From G965247475 sp965247475 (lineage in GTDB: Bacteria; Chloroflexota; UBA11872): DNA of 64,000 bases. Location: contig OZ252016.1 of the NCBI GenBank assembly GCA_965247475.1, forward strand, positions 310,001-374,000. The letters run 5' to 3'. Of this stretch, positions 25,936-35,698 are shown one piece after another. Every line of letters begins with the position of its first letter. Positions within the stretch are counted from its first letter, which is position 1. Position numbers and translations under genes: made by a program. A model generated the notes under the pieces. That model was not told the DNA's origin, did no database searches, and saw only the letters and a list, made by a program, of their open reading frames with translations.

Positions 25936-26117
25936 TCGAGACCGGCGAGCCGGTGACCGTGCTGGCGCTGGACGAGCGCGAATTGCTGTCGATCTGAGCG
26001 CGGGGCGACGGATCGCCGCTGATAGGATGAGGCTCCCCCCGGGGCGCGTAGCTCAGTTGGTCAGAGCGCGCGGTTCACATCCGCGAGGCCATAGGTTCGA
26101 GTCCTATCGCGCCCACC
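25927..26117 (+). repeat. Direct repeat copy 2 (moeA tail and tRNA-Val), uninterrupted
   Basis: About 190 bases repeating the moeA tail, the short spacer and tRNA-Val of copy 1. It lacks the 161-base insertion of copy 1 and so shows the original target site. Differences are few in the moeA tail and spacer, and none in the tRNA body. It marks the right boundary of the insert. Confidence 0.85.
26042..26115 (+). tRNA. tRNA-Val (anticodon CAC), copy 2
   Basis: 74 bases, identical in sequence to the body of copy 1 but followed by CCC, so CCA is not encoded. GATAGGATGA upstream is a plausible -10 region. Confidence 0.93.
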
Positions 26118-26179
26118 CTCGCGTCGGTTGCTGCGCCCGGTCGTGGATGGTCGAGGGCGCGGTTCACTAGAATCGCTGT

Positions 26180-26569
26180 ATGGCGAGCACGGCAGTAGCG
26201 GCGGCGATCGTGGCGGGTGTCGCCGGGGCGTTGGTCGCCGTGCTTGCGATCTGGCTGTTGGGCCGCTGGCGCGCGCGATCCGTACAGGCGTCCAGCCCCA
26301 GGGCCGCCCGCGAAGCGCGGATGGCACGCGACATTGGCGTGCTCTCGGAGTTGCTGGCCGAGCGTCTGGCCACGATCTGGCAGGCGGACGGCGGGCCGGG
26401 CGGGGGCGGGGCCGACACGGACGCCGCGTTCCACTACGTGCGCGAGTCCACCGAGCAGATCATGCGCCAAGCCGGTGCGTCGTCCAAGGCGGCGATCGCG
26501 GTCGGGGCGTTGACCGCGAAGAAGGTGCGACCGGGGCCGATCCGCGAACCGAGGTCCCGAGAGGCCTGA
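26180..26569 (+). CDS. Single-span membrane protein, unknown function
   Basis: 129 residues. An N-terminal hydrophobic span (VAAAIVAGVAGALVAVLAIW) is followed by a basic stretch and a cytoplasmic domain with predicted helices (ARDIGVLSELLAERLATIW). No family is recognised. TAGAAT lies only seven bases before the ATG, which would give a nearly leaderless transcript. It directly follows tRNA-Val copy 2. Confidence 0.55.
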   Translation: MASTAVAAAIVAGVAGALVAVLAIWLLGRWRARSVQASSPRAAREARMARDIGVLSELLAERLATIWQADGGPGGGGADTDAAFHYVRESTEQIMRQAGASSKAAIAVGALTAKKVRPGPIREPRSREA

Positions 26570-26636
26570 CGCGCTCGCTGAGAGGGACTCGGGCCGGGCC
26601 TTCGCTGCCGTCCGGATGACATGCGGGTGGCGCGGC

Positions 26637-26741
26637 TCCTACGACGGGCTCAGCACGAGCCCGTCGATGTGCGCAGGACAAGCTCTCGCCGGTCCGGTGG
26701 CCGTGAGATTCCTCGGCTTCGCCTCGGAATGACATGACCAC
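26637..26741. repeat. Dispersed intergenic repeat
   Basis: Contains CGACGGGCTCAGCACGAG, GGACAAGCTC and the core GAGATTCCTCGGCTTCGCC followed by TCGGAATGACATGA. Close relatives occur at 29763-29893, 54947-55034 and 60472-60534. Part of a 225-base gap without a supported gene. Confidence 0.65.
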
Positions 26742-26793
26742 CCGCGCGGGTTACGGGCCTCCGCGCCGAGATGGTCGGCGGCGGCGATAGCCG

Positions 26794-27720
26794 CTAGACG
26801 GCGACGGCGGCGGGCTCGTGCTCGGGCAGGAACTCCTTGAGCTGCTCGAAGGCGCGCTCGGCTTCGGCGTCGGTCATGGCGGTCTTCGGTGGCGCGACCC
26901 AGCGTTGCATCACGCCGAGCCGCTCCAGCACAGCCTTGCCGGCCGAATGGGAGAAGTCATGCAGCCCCGCGAAGGCCCGGCCGAACGCCTGGGTGCGCTT
27001 CTGGGCCTCGAATCCGGCCTCGTAGTCTCGGGCCAGCCAGGCGTCGTAGATGCGCGTGGCGAGTTGCGGCGCGATGTTGGGGTACATGCCCGTGGTGGCG
27101 CAGACGCCGGCATTCAGGAGCTGCAGGAAGAACGCGTCACCGCCCACGACCACGCGGAAGTCGGAGTCGGGGCCGAGTTCCGCCAGGTACGCCAGGGTGT
27201 TGGCCGCACTCCCGGAGCTGTCCTTCGTGCCCTGCACGCCCACGTCGCGCAGCCGCGGGATCGTGGCGGGCGCGACGGAGACCTTGGTCATGCCGGGGAT
27301 GTTGTAGAGCAGCACCGGCACCGGCGACGCCTGAACCAGATCGCCGAAGTGCCGGACCACTTCGTCCTGCGACATGGGGAAGTAGAACGGCGGATTGACG
27401 AGCAGCCCGTCGGCGCCCAAGTCGCCCGCGGCCCTGGCCTGCTCGTGGGTGCGGCGAACGTTCGGCTGGCCGCAGCCGACGATCACCGGAACCTCGCCGG
27501 CCGCCTCGTCGACCACCGCCCGGATCGCAACTTCCCGCTGGTCGTCGTCAATGCCCGCGAACTCTCCGGTCGTCCCGAGCACGACCACCCCCAGGCAGCC
27601 GTTGTCGATCACGCGGCGGGTGACGCGGCGCATCCCGTCGGAGTCAACCGACGCGTCCTCGTTCAGCGCGGTCAGCAAGGCGGGCAGATTGCCGCGAATG
27701 CGCTCCTGGAAGTGGGTCAT
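26794..27720 (-). CDS. Dihydrodipicolinate synthase/N-acetylneuraminate lyase family protein
   Basis: 308 residues, a full TIM-barrel. VVLGTTGEFAGIDDDQRE is the GTTGE phosphate/keto-acid site; LLYNIPGMTK supplies the Tyr and QGTKDSSG supplies the Schiff-base Lys. VGGDAFFLQLLNAGVCATTG follows. Members condense or cleave pyruvate-type keto acids. Absence of lysine-pathway neighbours and the adjacent SDR gene suggest a catabolic aldolase rather than DapA itself. It is 60 bases downstream of the SDR gene on the same strand. Confidence 0.88.
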   Translation of the reverse strand: MTHFQERIRGNLPALLTALNEDASVDSDGMRRVTRRVIDNGCLGVVVLGTTGEFAGIDDDQREVAIRAVVDEAAGEVPVIVGCGQPNVRRTHEQARAAGDLGADGLLVNPPFYFPMSQDEVVRHFGDLVQASPVPVLLYNIPGMTKVSVAPATIPRLRDVGVQGTKDSSGSAANTLAYLAELGPDSDFRVVVGGDAFFLQLLNAGVCATTGMYPNIAPQLATRIYDAWLARDYEAGFEAQKRTQAFGRAFAGLHDFSHSAGKAVLERLGVMQRWVAPPKTAMTDAEAERAFEQLKEFLPEHEPAAVAV

Positions 27721-27781
27721 GCGGGGCTCCTCGACGGGGCGGGTTTCAGGTTCGCCGGCAGATTATACGGAGCGGAGGCGG

Positions 27782-28555
27782 CTATATGTTGGAGCGCGAC
27801 TGGCCCCCGTCCACCGCGATGCTGGCGGCGTTTACGAGACTCGCGCGCTCGGAGGCGAGGAACACCACCACGTTCGCCAGCTCCTCGGGCGTGCCGAACC
27901 GGCCGAGCGGCATGTCGCGTCGCACGAACTCGGCGATTCCTTCGGGGTCCTCCTCGCTGCGCCGCGCCCACGCGCCGCCGGGAAAGCTGATCGAGCCGGG
28001 CGCGACGGCGTTCACGCGAATGCCGTCGGCGGCCAGCTCGCGGCCCATGGAGGTCGCAAGGCTGTTCATGGCGGATTTGGCCGCGTTGTAGGCGGGCGGC
28101 CCGCCAGACTCGCGCCCATAGATCGAGGTGATCAAGATGATGCGGCCCCAGCCATTGGCCCGCATGTGCGGGATCGCAGCCAGGCTCGCGGTCAGCGCGG
28201 GTATGAGGTTCACGCCGAGGGTCGCGTGCCAGTCCTCTACGGTGTCGTCCGTGAGCGTCCAGGTCCCCCGTGTCCCGCCGACGTTGTTGATCAGGATGTC
28301 AATCCCGCCGAGCTCGGCGACGGTGCGGGCGACGGCGTCCGCCGGGGCGGAGGGTTCGGTCAGGTCCGAGACGATGGGCAGGGCGCGGACGCCGCGGGCC
28401 TTGATCTCACCGGCGGTCGCGGTGATCGCTTCGGCGCCGCGGGCGGCGATACTTACGTGGCAGCCCTCGTCCGCCAGCCCCAGCGCGATGGCCCGGCCGA
28501 GGCCCCGGCTGGCGCCGGTGACGAGTGCGACCTTGTCACGGATTCCCAGGTCCAC
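27782..28555 (-). CDS. Short-chain dehydrogenase/reductase
   Basis: 257 residues. The cofactor site TGASRGLG lies near residue 14-21, NNVGG near 90, and the catalytic Ser with YNAAKSA (YxxxK) near 143-160. AARG after the second strand is compatible with NADPH use. The C-terminal RFGTPEELANVVVFLASERAS and VDGG are typical of the FabG-like classical group. It precedes the DapA-family aldolase on the same strand and may act in the same keto-acid pathway. Substrate unknown. Confidence 0.9.
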   Translation of the reverse strand: MDLGIRDKVALVTGASRGLGRAIALGLADEGCHVSIAARGAEAITATAGEIKARGVRALPIVSDLTEPSAPADAVARTVAELGGIDILINNVGGTRGTWTLTDDTVEDWHATLGVNLIPALTASLAAIPHMRANGWGRIILITSIYGRESGGPPAYNAAKSAMNSLATSMGRELAADGIRVNAVAPGSISFPGGAWARRSEEDPEGIAEFVRRDMPLGRFGTPEELANVVVFLASERASLVNAASIAVDGGQSRSNI

Positions 28556-28841
28556 GGCGACCCCCTACCGGCAAACGAGCGACCGCATAGCCTAGCTTGT
28601 CGCGTTCCCGCGTAGACGCGGCATCGGCGGGACGAACGGACGCCTTGGCCGCTCGGAACCGGCTGGGGTGAGGGTTGGGTCGAGTTCGACGTCTACTCGT
28701 TGCCGAACCCGTGCGTCCTCGCTCACCCCCGGCAAGCACAGGACGGCTCTGTGCGCCCCGAAGGGAGGCGAACGTCGCGTGCGCGGTCTCGGCCTTGATC
28801 CCGGAAGTCGGTCAGCCCCGCTCGTGGCGGGCCGCGCCCGA

Positions 28842-29699
28842 TCAGCGGGCGGGGCGGATCAGGGTCAGCAACGGGGCCTCGGCGGGCGCGTTGAATCTGA
28901 GCGGGATGCCAACCGTGCCGATCCCGGCGGAGATGAAGAGCGGGCGGCCGCGTACGTGCATCAACCCGCGTGCGCGGGGCAGTGTGTATCGGGCGCCCGA
29001 CCGCGGCACCGGCAGGAAGGGCAGGACGATCTGACCGCCGTGAGTGTGGCCGCAGACCACGAGATCGGCGCGTCGATCGTCCAGCGCGTAGGCCGCGTCC
29101 GGGTTGTGGGCCACCACCAGCGTGGGGAGATCCGGGTCGGCCTGCTCGTACGCACCGGGAACGTCGAGGACCCCGCGGGTGGTGTCGCCCAAGCCGATGA
29201 TCTGGAGTGCCTGTCCCTTGATCGACACCCGCGTGGCTGCGTTGTCCAGAACCTGGATGCCCTCGTGCTCGAGCGCCTGACGGAGAAACGCGAGCGGCCC
29301 GATGGGCCGCGTGACCCACGACGGTTCGTGGCTGCCCGGCAGGCCGAACAGGTCGTGGTTGCCCCAGACGGCGACGGCGCCGTGCTTGGCGCGGACGTTG
29401 GCGAGACGGCGCGCGACCAGCGGCGCGAACTCGGCGCGATCGATCAAATCACCGCAGGCGACGACCAGATCCGGTCGCAGGTCCTCCAAGGCATTGAGCG
29501 CACGCAGGGCCGGGCTGCGCCGCGAACCGACGTGTGCATCGGAGACAACCAGGATCGTCAACCCCGCGAGCGCGGGCGGCAGGCTCGCGAGCGGCACGCT
29601 GGTGCTCGTGACGAGACCGCCGGTCGACTGAAACGCCGCCCGACCGGCGGTCCATCCGGCGGCGATGGCGGCCAGCGCGACGAGCCGTCGAGCGTTCAA
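28842..29699 (-). CDS. Metallophosphoesterase, YkuE-like, membrane-anchored or secreted
   Basis: 285 residues. A hydrophobic N-terminus (about 1-22) is followed by the complete metal-site set: SDAHVG, CGDLID, WGNHDLF, VVAHNPD and CGHTHGGQ. This order and the late GHTHGGQ match the YkuE/calcineurin-like group that act on the cell envelope, for example UDP-2,3-diacylglucosamine-type or lipid pyrophosphates. A gap of 286 bases to the SDR gene holds nothing I can support. Substrate not determinable. Confidence 0.85.
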   Translation of the reverse strand: MNARRLVALAAIAAGWTAGRAAFQSTGGLVTSTSVPLASLPPALAGLTILVVSDAHVGSRRSPALRALNALEDLRPDLVVACGDLIDRAEFAPLVARRLANVRAKHGAVAVWGNHDLFGLPGSHEPSWVTRPIGPLAFLRQALEHEGIQVLDNAATRVSIKGQALQIIGLGDTTRGVLDVPGAYEQADPDLPTLVVAHNPDAAYALDDRRADLVVCGHTHGGQIVLPFLPVPRSGARYTLPRARGLMHVRGRPLFISAGIGTVGIPLRFNAPAEAPLLTLIRPAR

Positions 29700-29762
29700 T
29701 CGAGCAGACCGCCCCGCGTCAGCCCCGGCTGACCGCCGGCGCCCGCATACGGGGGGCGTTGT

Positions 29763-29893
29763 GAGATTCCTTTGATGGACTCAGCACAGGCCCTTCGACG
29801 GACTCAGGACAAGCTCCTGCCGTTCCGGTAGCCATGAGATTCCTCGGCTGCGCCTCGGAATGACACGAGGGCGGCTCGGAATGGCATGAGGGC
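29763..29893. repeat. Dispersed intergenic repeat
   Basis: Contains CCCTTCGACGGACTCAGGAC and the core GAGATTCCTCGGCTGCGCC followed by TCGGAATGACACGAG, with a partial second copy of the last segment. Same family as 26637-26741. Confidence 0.65.
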
Positions 29894-29955
29894 GTGCCGT
29901 GGCATTCCTCACGCTGTTGCGGGAAATGGGTGGGCGGGGTTGGCAGCACCCGGCG

Positions 29956-30924
<969 letters not shown>

Positions 30925-30938
30925 GGTCCGGCCCCAGG

Positions 30939-31838
30939 TCAGGTTCCCGCGCGGCGCGCCGCGGCGCCGGCGGTCCCGGCGGTGGTCTCGGCGGTGGTCT
31001 CGGCGACCGCCGGACTGAGCAGGTCGAGCAGAGCGGCCAGGGTGGGCTTGAGCATCGGGCGCGCAACGACCATGTCGATCATGCCGCGCCGCCGAACCCA
31101 CTCCGAGGTGTGATCCTCGACCGGCCCGCGGCGGCGCAGGGTGCCTTGCACCACCCTCGATCCGGCAAAGCGGATCGTCGCGCCGGGCTCGCCGATGATG
31201 ACGTCGGCGACGGCCGCGAAGCTGGCGGTGACACCAGCGAGCGTGGGGTCCGCCATGACGCAGATGTAGGGCAGACCGGCCGCGCCGAATCGGGCGGCCG
31301 CGGCGGTCGTGTTTGCCAGCTGCATCAGCGCGAAGACGCCCTCGTCCTGTCGCGCGCCGCCGGAGGCGGTGACGATGACGAGCGGATGGCCCCGTTCACG
31401 CGCCGTGTCGAAGAGCCGCGCGATCTTCGCGCCGGTGGCCGCTCCCATGCTGCCGGCGATGAATCCGAATTCCATCACGCCGAGGGCGATCTCGCGGCCG
31501 TCGAGCTGCCCGAGCCCGCCGATGAACGCCTCGCTGCGGCCGGTGACCGCCCGAGCGCGATCGACGCGCTCGGGATACGACCCGCCGGGCCGGCTGAACT
31601 GGATCGGATCAGCGGCCGTGATCTCGGCATCCAACTCGTTGAATCCGTCGGGATCATCGAGCAGCAGGTCGAACCGCTCGGTGGCCGACAGGCGGTCGTG
31701 GTAGTTGCATTTGGGGCAAACGCGCAGGCCCGCGTCGAACTCGGGCCGGTAGTGCATGGCGCCGCACTTGCGGCACGTCACCCATAGATCCACGGGCACA
31801 TTGCGCGGCGGCGTTCGGCCGCCGAGCAAGTCGCGCAT
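30939..31838 (-). CDS. accD: Acetyl-CoA carboxylase carboxyltransferase subunit beta
   Basis: 299 residues; GGGAGG stands seven bases before the ATG. The N-terminal zinc ribbon is CRKC (near 22-25) with CPKC (near 41-44). The crotonase-like core has GGSYPERVDRARAVTGRSEA, GSMGAATGAKI, SGGARQDEGVFALMQLA and FAGSRVV. The C-terminus ends in a short repeat (AETTAETTAGTAG) whose DNA is a near-perfect tandem of GGTGGTCTCGGC units, a slippage-prone tail. First gene of the accDA pair. Confidence 0.96.
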   Translation of the reverse strand: MRDLLGGRTPPRNVPVDLWVTCRKCGAMHYRPEFDAGLRVCPKCNYHDRLSATERFDLLLDDPDGFNELDAEITAADPIQFSRPGGSYPERVDRARAVTGRSEAFIGGLGQLDGREIALGVMEFGFIAGSMGAATGAKIARLFDTARERGHPLVIVTASGGARQDEGVFALMQLANTTAAAARFGAAGLPYICVMADPTLAGVTASFAAVADVIIGEPGATIRFAGSRVVQGTLRRRGPVEDHTSEWVRRRGMIDMVVARPMLKPTLAALLDLLSPAVAETTAETTAGTAGAAARRAGT

Positions 31839-31987
31839 GTACGCGCCTCCCGTTTACACGGCTGCCAGAGCCACGGGCCTCAGGTTCAGAAAGCCGCGCC
31901 GAGTGTAGCCGCTGCGGAGGACGAGTTGAGGTGGTCCGTGCGAGATCGACCGGCGGCCCGGGTCACACGACGCGTCCGCTCGCGCGA

Positions 31988-32707
31988 TCAGCCCAGGGTC
32001 TGGGGCGGCGTCAGCGGCTGACGGGCCATGACCAGCGCCCCGACCCAGACGGCGCCACGGCGCTTGAGCGCGGACGCCGCGGCGTCGAGCGTGGCGCCGG
32101 TGGTCGTAACGTCGTCCACCAGCAGCAGGCGCAGCCCGGCGGCGGAGCGGGTCGCTCGCAGTGCGCCGCGCATATTCAGGAGGCGCTGGCGGCGCGGCAG
32201 TAAGGTTTGCGGCGACGTGTCGCGCGTGCGCGTCAACCGGTCCGGCTCAATCGGCTGGCCGGTGCGCTCGGCCACGGCCCGCGCGAGCAGCACGCTCTGG
32301 TTGTAGCCGCGCTGGGCCTCGCGACGTGGGTGCAGCGGGATGGGAACCACCGCATCGATCGTGAGATCGTCGGGCAGCGCGGTGACCGCGATCGCGGCGA
32401 GATCGCGTGCCAGGTAGCGACGGTTGCCGTACTTCAGCCGGTGCACGGCCTCCCGGAGCGGCGTCTCGTAGGGATATTTGACGTACACGCGGTCGATGCG
32501 TCGCCCGTCGGCTCGACAGGTGGCGCACTGATCGCCGAACTCGAGCGGTCGGCTGCAGGTACGGCAGCTCAGTTCCGGCAGCGGGACGATCTGCGACAGG
32601 CACTCGGCGCACACGCCGGCGCCGATCGATCCGCAAGCCGCGCACCTGGGCGGGAATACCAGCTCGGCGAACGCGCGACTACCTCGGCGGAGCAGGTTGC
32701 GCGTCAT
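31988..32707 (-). CDS. comF: ComF family phosphoribosyltransferase-like protein
   Basis: 239 residues. Zinc-finger cysteines lie at the start (CAACGS, CAEC, CRTC, CATC), then KYPYETPLREAVHRLKYGN, PIPLHPRREAQRGYNQSVLL, and the PRPP-binding motif LLLVDDVTTTGAT. ComF proteins are linked to DNA uptake or single-strand DNA handling in competence, though their biochemical role is unsettled. The start overlaps the end of clpC by 29 bases. Confidence 0.93.
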   Translation of the reverse strand: MTRNLLRRGSRAFAELVFPPRCAACGSIGAGVCAECLSQIVPLPELSCRTCSRPLEFGDQCATCRADGRRIDRVYVKYPYETPLREAVHRLKYGNRRYLARDLAAIAVTALPDDLTIDAVVPIPLHPRREAQRGYNQSVLLARAVAERTGQPIEPDRLTRTRDTSPQTLLPRRQRLLNMRGALRATRSAAGLRLLLVDDVTTTGATLDAAASALKRRGAVWVGALVMARQPLTPPQTLG

Positions 32708-35186
32708 CGATCGACGCGGTCTCCAGGCGAACGAGCGCGGGTACGCCGTCGGACATCTGAAGCTCGAACGTCTGCCCGGCCATCTCGGTGCCGACGACCG
32801 CGTCGGTCAGGGGCTCATCCACGTAGCGCGTCACGAGCTGGCGGACCGGGCGCGCCCCGAAGTTCCGCCCGAACGCGGCCTGCACGATGAACTCGAGCGC
32901 CTCGGCGGTGATGCGCAGCGCCACGCCCATTTCCTCGACGCGCACGGTCACGTCCGACAGTGCGCGTCGCGCGATCTCGCGGATGCCCTCCTCCTCGAGC
33001 GCACGGAACACGAGCACCCGGTCCACGCGGTTGAGGAACTCGGCCGGCAGGTGCCGGCGCGCATGCTCGCGCATGCGCGCCTCGAAGGCGGCATGGGCGC
33101 GGGCGCTTGCGGCATGTGTATCGAAACCGATCTTGGGCCCGCGGATCTGATCGGCCCCCAAGTTGGAGGTCATCAGAATGATCGCGTTGCGGAAGTCAAC
33201 CCGTCGTCCGCTGCCGTCCGTCAGGATCCCGTCCTCCATGATCTGGAGCAGGATCTGTAGCGAGCGCGGGTGCGCTTTCTCCACGTCGTCGAAGAGCACG
33301 ATGGAGAAGGGGTTGCGGCGAACGCGCTCGGTCAGCTCGCCGGCATCGTCGTGGCCGACGTAGCCCGGCGGTGAGCCGATCAGGCGGGAGACGGTGTGCC
33401 ATTCGCTGAACTCGGTCATGTCGATACGGACCAGGCTTTCCTCGGCGCCGCTCACGAACTGGGCCAGCGCCTTGGCGGTCTCGGTCTTGCCGACCCCGGG
33501 CTCGCCGAGCAGCAGGAACGACCCGATCGGGTGCAGTTCGTCGCGCATCCCGGCCATGGCGCGCCGCAGCGAGCGGCCGAGCTCGGCCAGCGCATCGTCC
33601 TGCCCGACGATTCGCTTGCGCAGCTCTGACTCGACGCTCAGGAATCGGCGTGACTCGGCTTCGACGAGGATAGGCATCGGAACGCCGCTCCAGCGGGACA
33701 GCACGTTCGCGATCTCGGGCGCGCCGACACGCGGTGTCTGAGCCTCGATCTCGTCACGCCAGGCGCGCCGCTCGTCGCGCAGCTCCTCGCGCAGCTGGGA
33801 CTCGGCATTGGCGAGCTCGAGCACACGAGCGGAATCGGTGTCGCTGTCGAGCGCCGCGCGTTCACCGGCGCGGTCCCGCAGCGAGCGCTCGAGCTGCCGG
33901 ATCCGATCGGGCGCGGTCAACCGGATCACCTTGGCGCGGGCCGCCGCTTCGTCAATCAGATCGATGGCCTTGTCGGGAAGCTGTCGCCCGCTGAGGTAGC
34001 GACGCGACATGCGCACGGATGCTTCGAGCGCCTCATCGAGAATCTCGACGCCGTGATACGACTCATAGACGGGCCGAAGGACCTCGACGATGGCGATCGC
34101 GTCGTCGTCCCTTGGCTCGGCCACATCGATCGGCTGAAAGCGCCGGACCAGGCTCTTGTCGTTGGCCACGTAGCGGCGATACTCACGCCAGGTCGTGGCC
34201 CCGATCACGCGGATCTCTCCGCGCGCGAGGTGGCCTTTGAGCATGTTCGCGGCGTCTAGCGAACCCGAGGCGCCGCCCGCGCCGACGATGGTGTGGACCT
34301 CGTCGATGAAGAGGATGACGTTGGGGTCGGACCGGACCTCATCGATGATGCCCTGGACCCGCCCCTCGAACTCGCCCCGGTATTTGGTGCCCGCGATCAG
34401 GGAGGCCAGGTTGAGCGCCACGATCCGGACGCCCCGCAGCGCGTCCGGCACGTCCCCGCTCGAGACGCGTTGCGCCAGCCCCTCGACGATGGCGGTCTTG
34501 CCGACGCCGGCGTCGCCCACCAGCACCGGGTTGTTCTTGCCGCGGCGCATGAGAATCTCGATCGCGCGGTCCATCTCGGGCTGGCGTCCGATGACCGGAT
34601 CCAGCTCGCCGGCGACGGCGAGCGCGGTGAAGTCGCGACCGTGTTTGTCGAGCAGGCTGGCGGACTCGCGGCGACGGCCCCCGCGCCCGCGGCGCCGCGA
34701 CGGCGAGCTTTGCCGGCCAGGCCGGTAGGCCGCCTCGATCCGCTTGCGCACGCCACGGAAGTCCAGACCAGCCTCCGCCAGCGTGGTGGCGCCGAGCTCG
34801 CCGGCATTGGCCAGGACGCCGAGCAACAGGTGCTCGGTCCCGATGAAGCGGACGCCCGTCCGCTCGGCCTCGAGCGCCGCGGCGCGCAGGACGTTGCGAC
34901 CCTGGACGGAGAGCGCGCGGCGGCCGGGGCGGCGCTCGGCGCCGGACTCGAGCGACTCGGTGATCGCCTCGCGAAGGCTGGCTACATCGACCTTGGTCTC
35001 TTCCAAAATGCGCGCCGCCGCGGTTTGTGGCGAGCGCAGGATCGCCAGGAGGATGTGGCCGGGACCGACCGCGGGACTGCCGACCGTGACGGCCTCGACC
35101 TCGGCCTTCCAGAGGATTCGTCGGCCCTTGGAGGTGAGGCGCCGCAGGTATTCGACCGGGGCGTACTCGTCTGGGTCAGTTTCCAC
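32679..35186 (-). CDS. clpC: ATP-dependent Clp protease ATP-binding subunit ClpC
   Basis: 835 residues with a GTG start and a strong GGAGG about nine bases upstream. Two Clp-N repeats (about 15-150) precede AAA-1 (GDAGVGKT, VILFIDEVHT near 290) and AAA-2 (GEPGVGKTETA, IVLFDDVEKAHP near 610), with a short middle domain (about 400-470) as in ClpC rather than ClpB. It unfolds substrates for ClpP. The pilin-like gene ends five bases before the start, and comF overlaps the end, so the three appear to form one operon. ctsR and mcsAB are not adjacent. Confidence 0.94.
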   Translation of the reverse strand: METDPDEYAPVEYLRRLTSKGRRILWKAEVEAVTVGSPAVGPGHILLAILRSPQTAAARILEETKVDVASLREAITESLESGAERRPGRRALSVQGRNVLRAAALEAERTGVRFIGTEHLLLGVLANAGELGATTLAEAGLDFRGVRKRIEAAYRPGRQSSPSRRRGRGGRRRESASLLDKHGRDFTALAVAGELDPVIGRQPEMDRAIEILMRRGKNNPVLVGDAGVGKTAIVEGLAQRVSSGDVPDALRGVRIVALNLASLIAGTKYRGEFEGRVQGIIDEVRSDPNVILFIDEVHTIVGAGGASGSLDAANMLKGHLARGEIRVIGATTWREYRRYVANDKSLVRRFQPIDVAEPRDDDAIAIVEVLRPVYESYHGVEILDEALEASVRMSRRYLSGRQLPDKAIDLIDEAAARAKVIRLTAPDRIRQLERSLRDRAGERAALDSDTDSARVLELANAESQLREELRDERRAWRDEIEAQTPRVGAPEIANVLSRWSGVPMPILVEAESRRFLSVESELRKRIVGQDDALAELGRSLRRAMAGMRDELHPIGSFLLLGEPGVGKTETAKALAQFVSGAEESLVRIDMTEFSEWHTVSRLIGSPPGYVGHDDAGELTERVRRNPFSIVLFDDVEKAHPRSLQILLQIMEDGILTDGSGRRVDFRNAIILMTSNLGADQIRGPKIGFDTHAASARAHAAFEARMREHARRHLPAEFLNRVDRVLVFRALEEEGIREIARRALSDVTVRVEEMGVALRITAEALEFIVQAAFGRNFGARPVRQLVTRYVDEPLTDAVVGTEMAGQTFELQMSDGVPALVRLETASIDDAQPAPPR

Positions 35187-35191
35187 GGCCG

Positions 35192-35509
35192 TCAGCCTCC
35201 GAAGGGGAGCTGGTCGATAAGCTCCTGGAGTGCGCGCCCAATACTATCGCCCAGCGTCGTAAGGACGACGATGAGGACGACCACGAAAACGAGCGCGACA
35301 GCCGCGTAGCCGGCGATGCCCTGGCCGCGCTCATCGGTGCGCAGCCGGCGCCACCATGCGTCGGGCGGCTGGGACGGATCCACGTGGCGGGACGGCGGCA
35401 CGAACGATCGATTCCGAGCGGCGACGGTGCGTGGACAGCACGGAGTGTAGCCGGGGTGATCCCGGCGGCCCCGGCGCCCGACTACCGGATGCTGTTTGTG
35501 AAGCATCAT
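35192..35509 (-). CDS. Flp/Fap-type pilin-like membrane peptide
   Basis: Up to 105 residues. The conserved part is the end, DERGQGIAGYAAVALVFVVV followed by LIVVLTTLGDSI: a short basic/acidic lead, GQG..YA and one long hydrophobic helix, as in type IVb Flp pilins and the processing-site context. The first 40 or so residues are not conserved and the first two ATGs lie inside a 29-base palindrome, so the true start is probably a GTG near 35383 or similar. It is directly upstream of clpC. No tad/pilin assembly genes are present here. Confidence 0.55.
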   Translation of the reverse strand: MMLHKQHPVVGRRGRRDHPGYTPCCPRTVAARNRSFVPPSRHVDPSQPPDAWWRRLRTDERGQGIAGYAAVALVFVVVLIVVLTTLGDSIGRALQELIDQLPFGG

Positions 35510-35527
35510 TCACTGAATGATGCTTCA
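35499..35527. promoter_or_regulatory. 29-bp perfect palindrome, candidate operator
   Basis: Two 14-base arms (TGAAGCATCATTCA and its complement) flank a single central base. It lies in an AT-rich stretch between the pilin-clpC-comF run (minus) and moaC-gyrA (plus). The size and perfection suggest a dimeric repressor site; which protein binds it is unknown. Confidence 0.6.
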
Positions 35528-35698
35528 TATTTTTTGGACGATCTCGCCAATTGCTTCTGTTAAGGCTCTGGCCGCAGCGGAGCATGATGATCTGCATTTC
35601 GAGCGGTCTGCGGTGTGATCTGGGCCGAATTGCTAGAATTGGATAGCTGCCCGGCGGCCATCGTAGGGCGCGATTCCAAGGGCCTCACCAACGACTCC

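Noticed and set aside
24550..26117. Prophage attachment pair
   Set aside because: The repeat is about 190 bases and includes a gene end; no integrase or phage gene lies between the copies.
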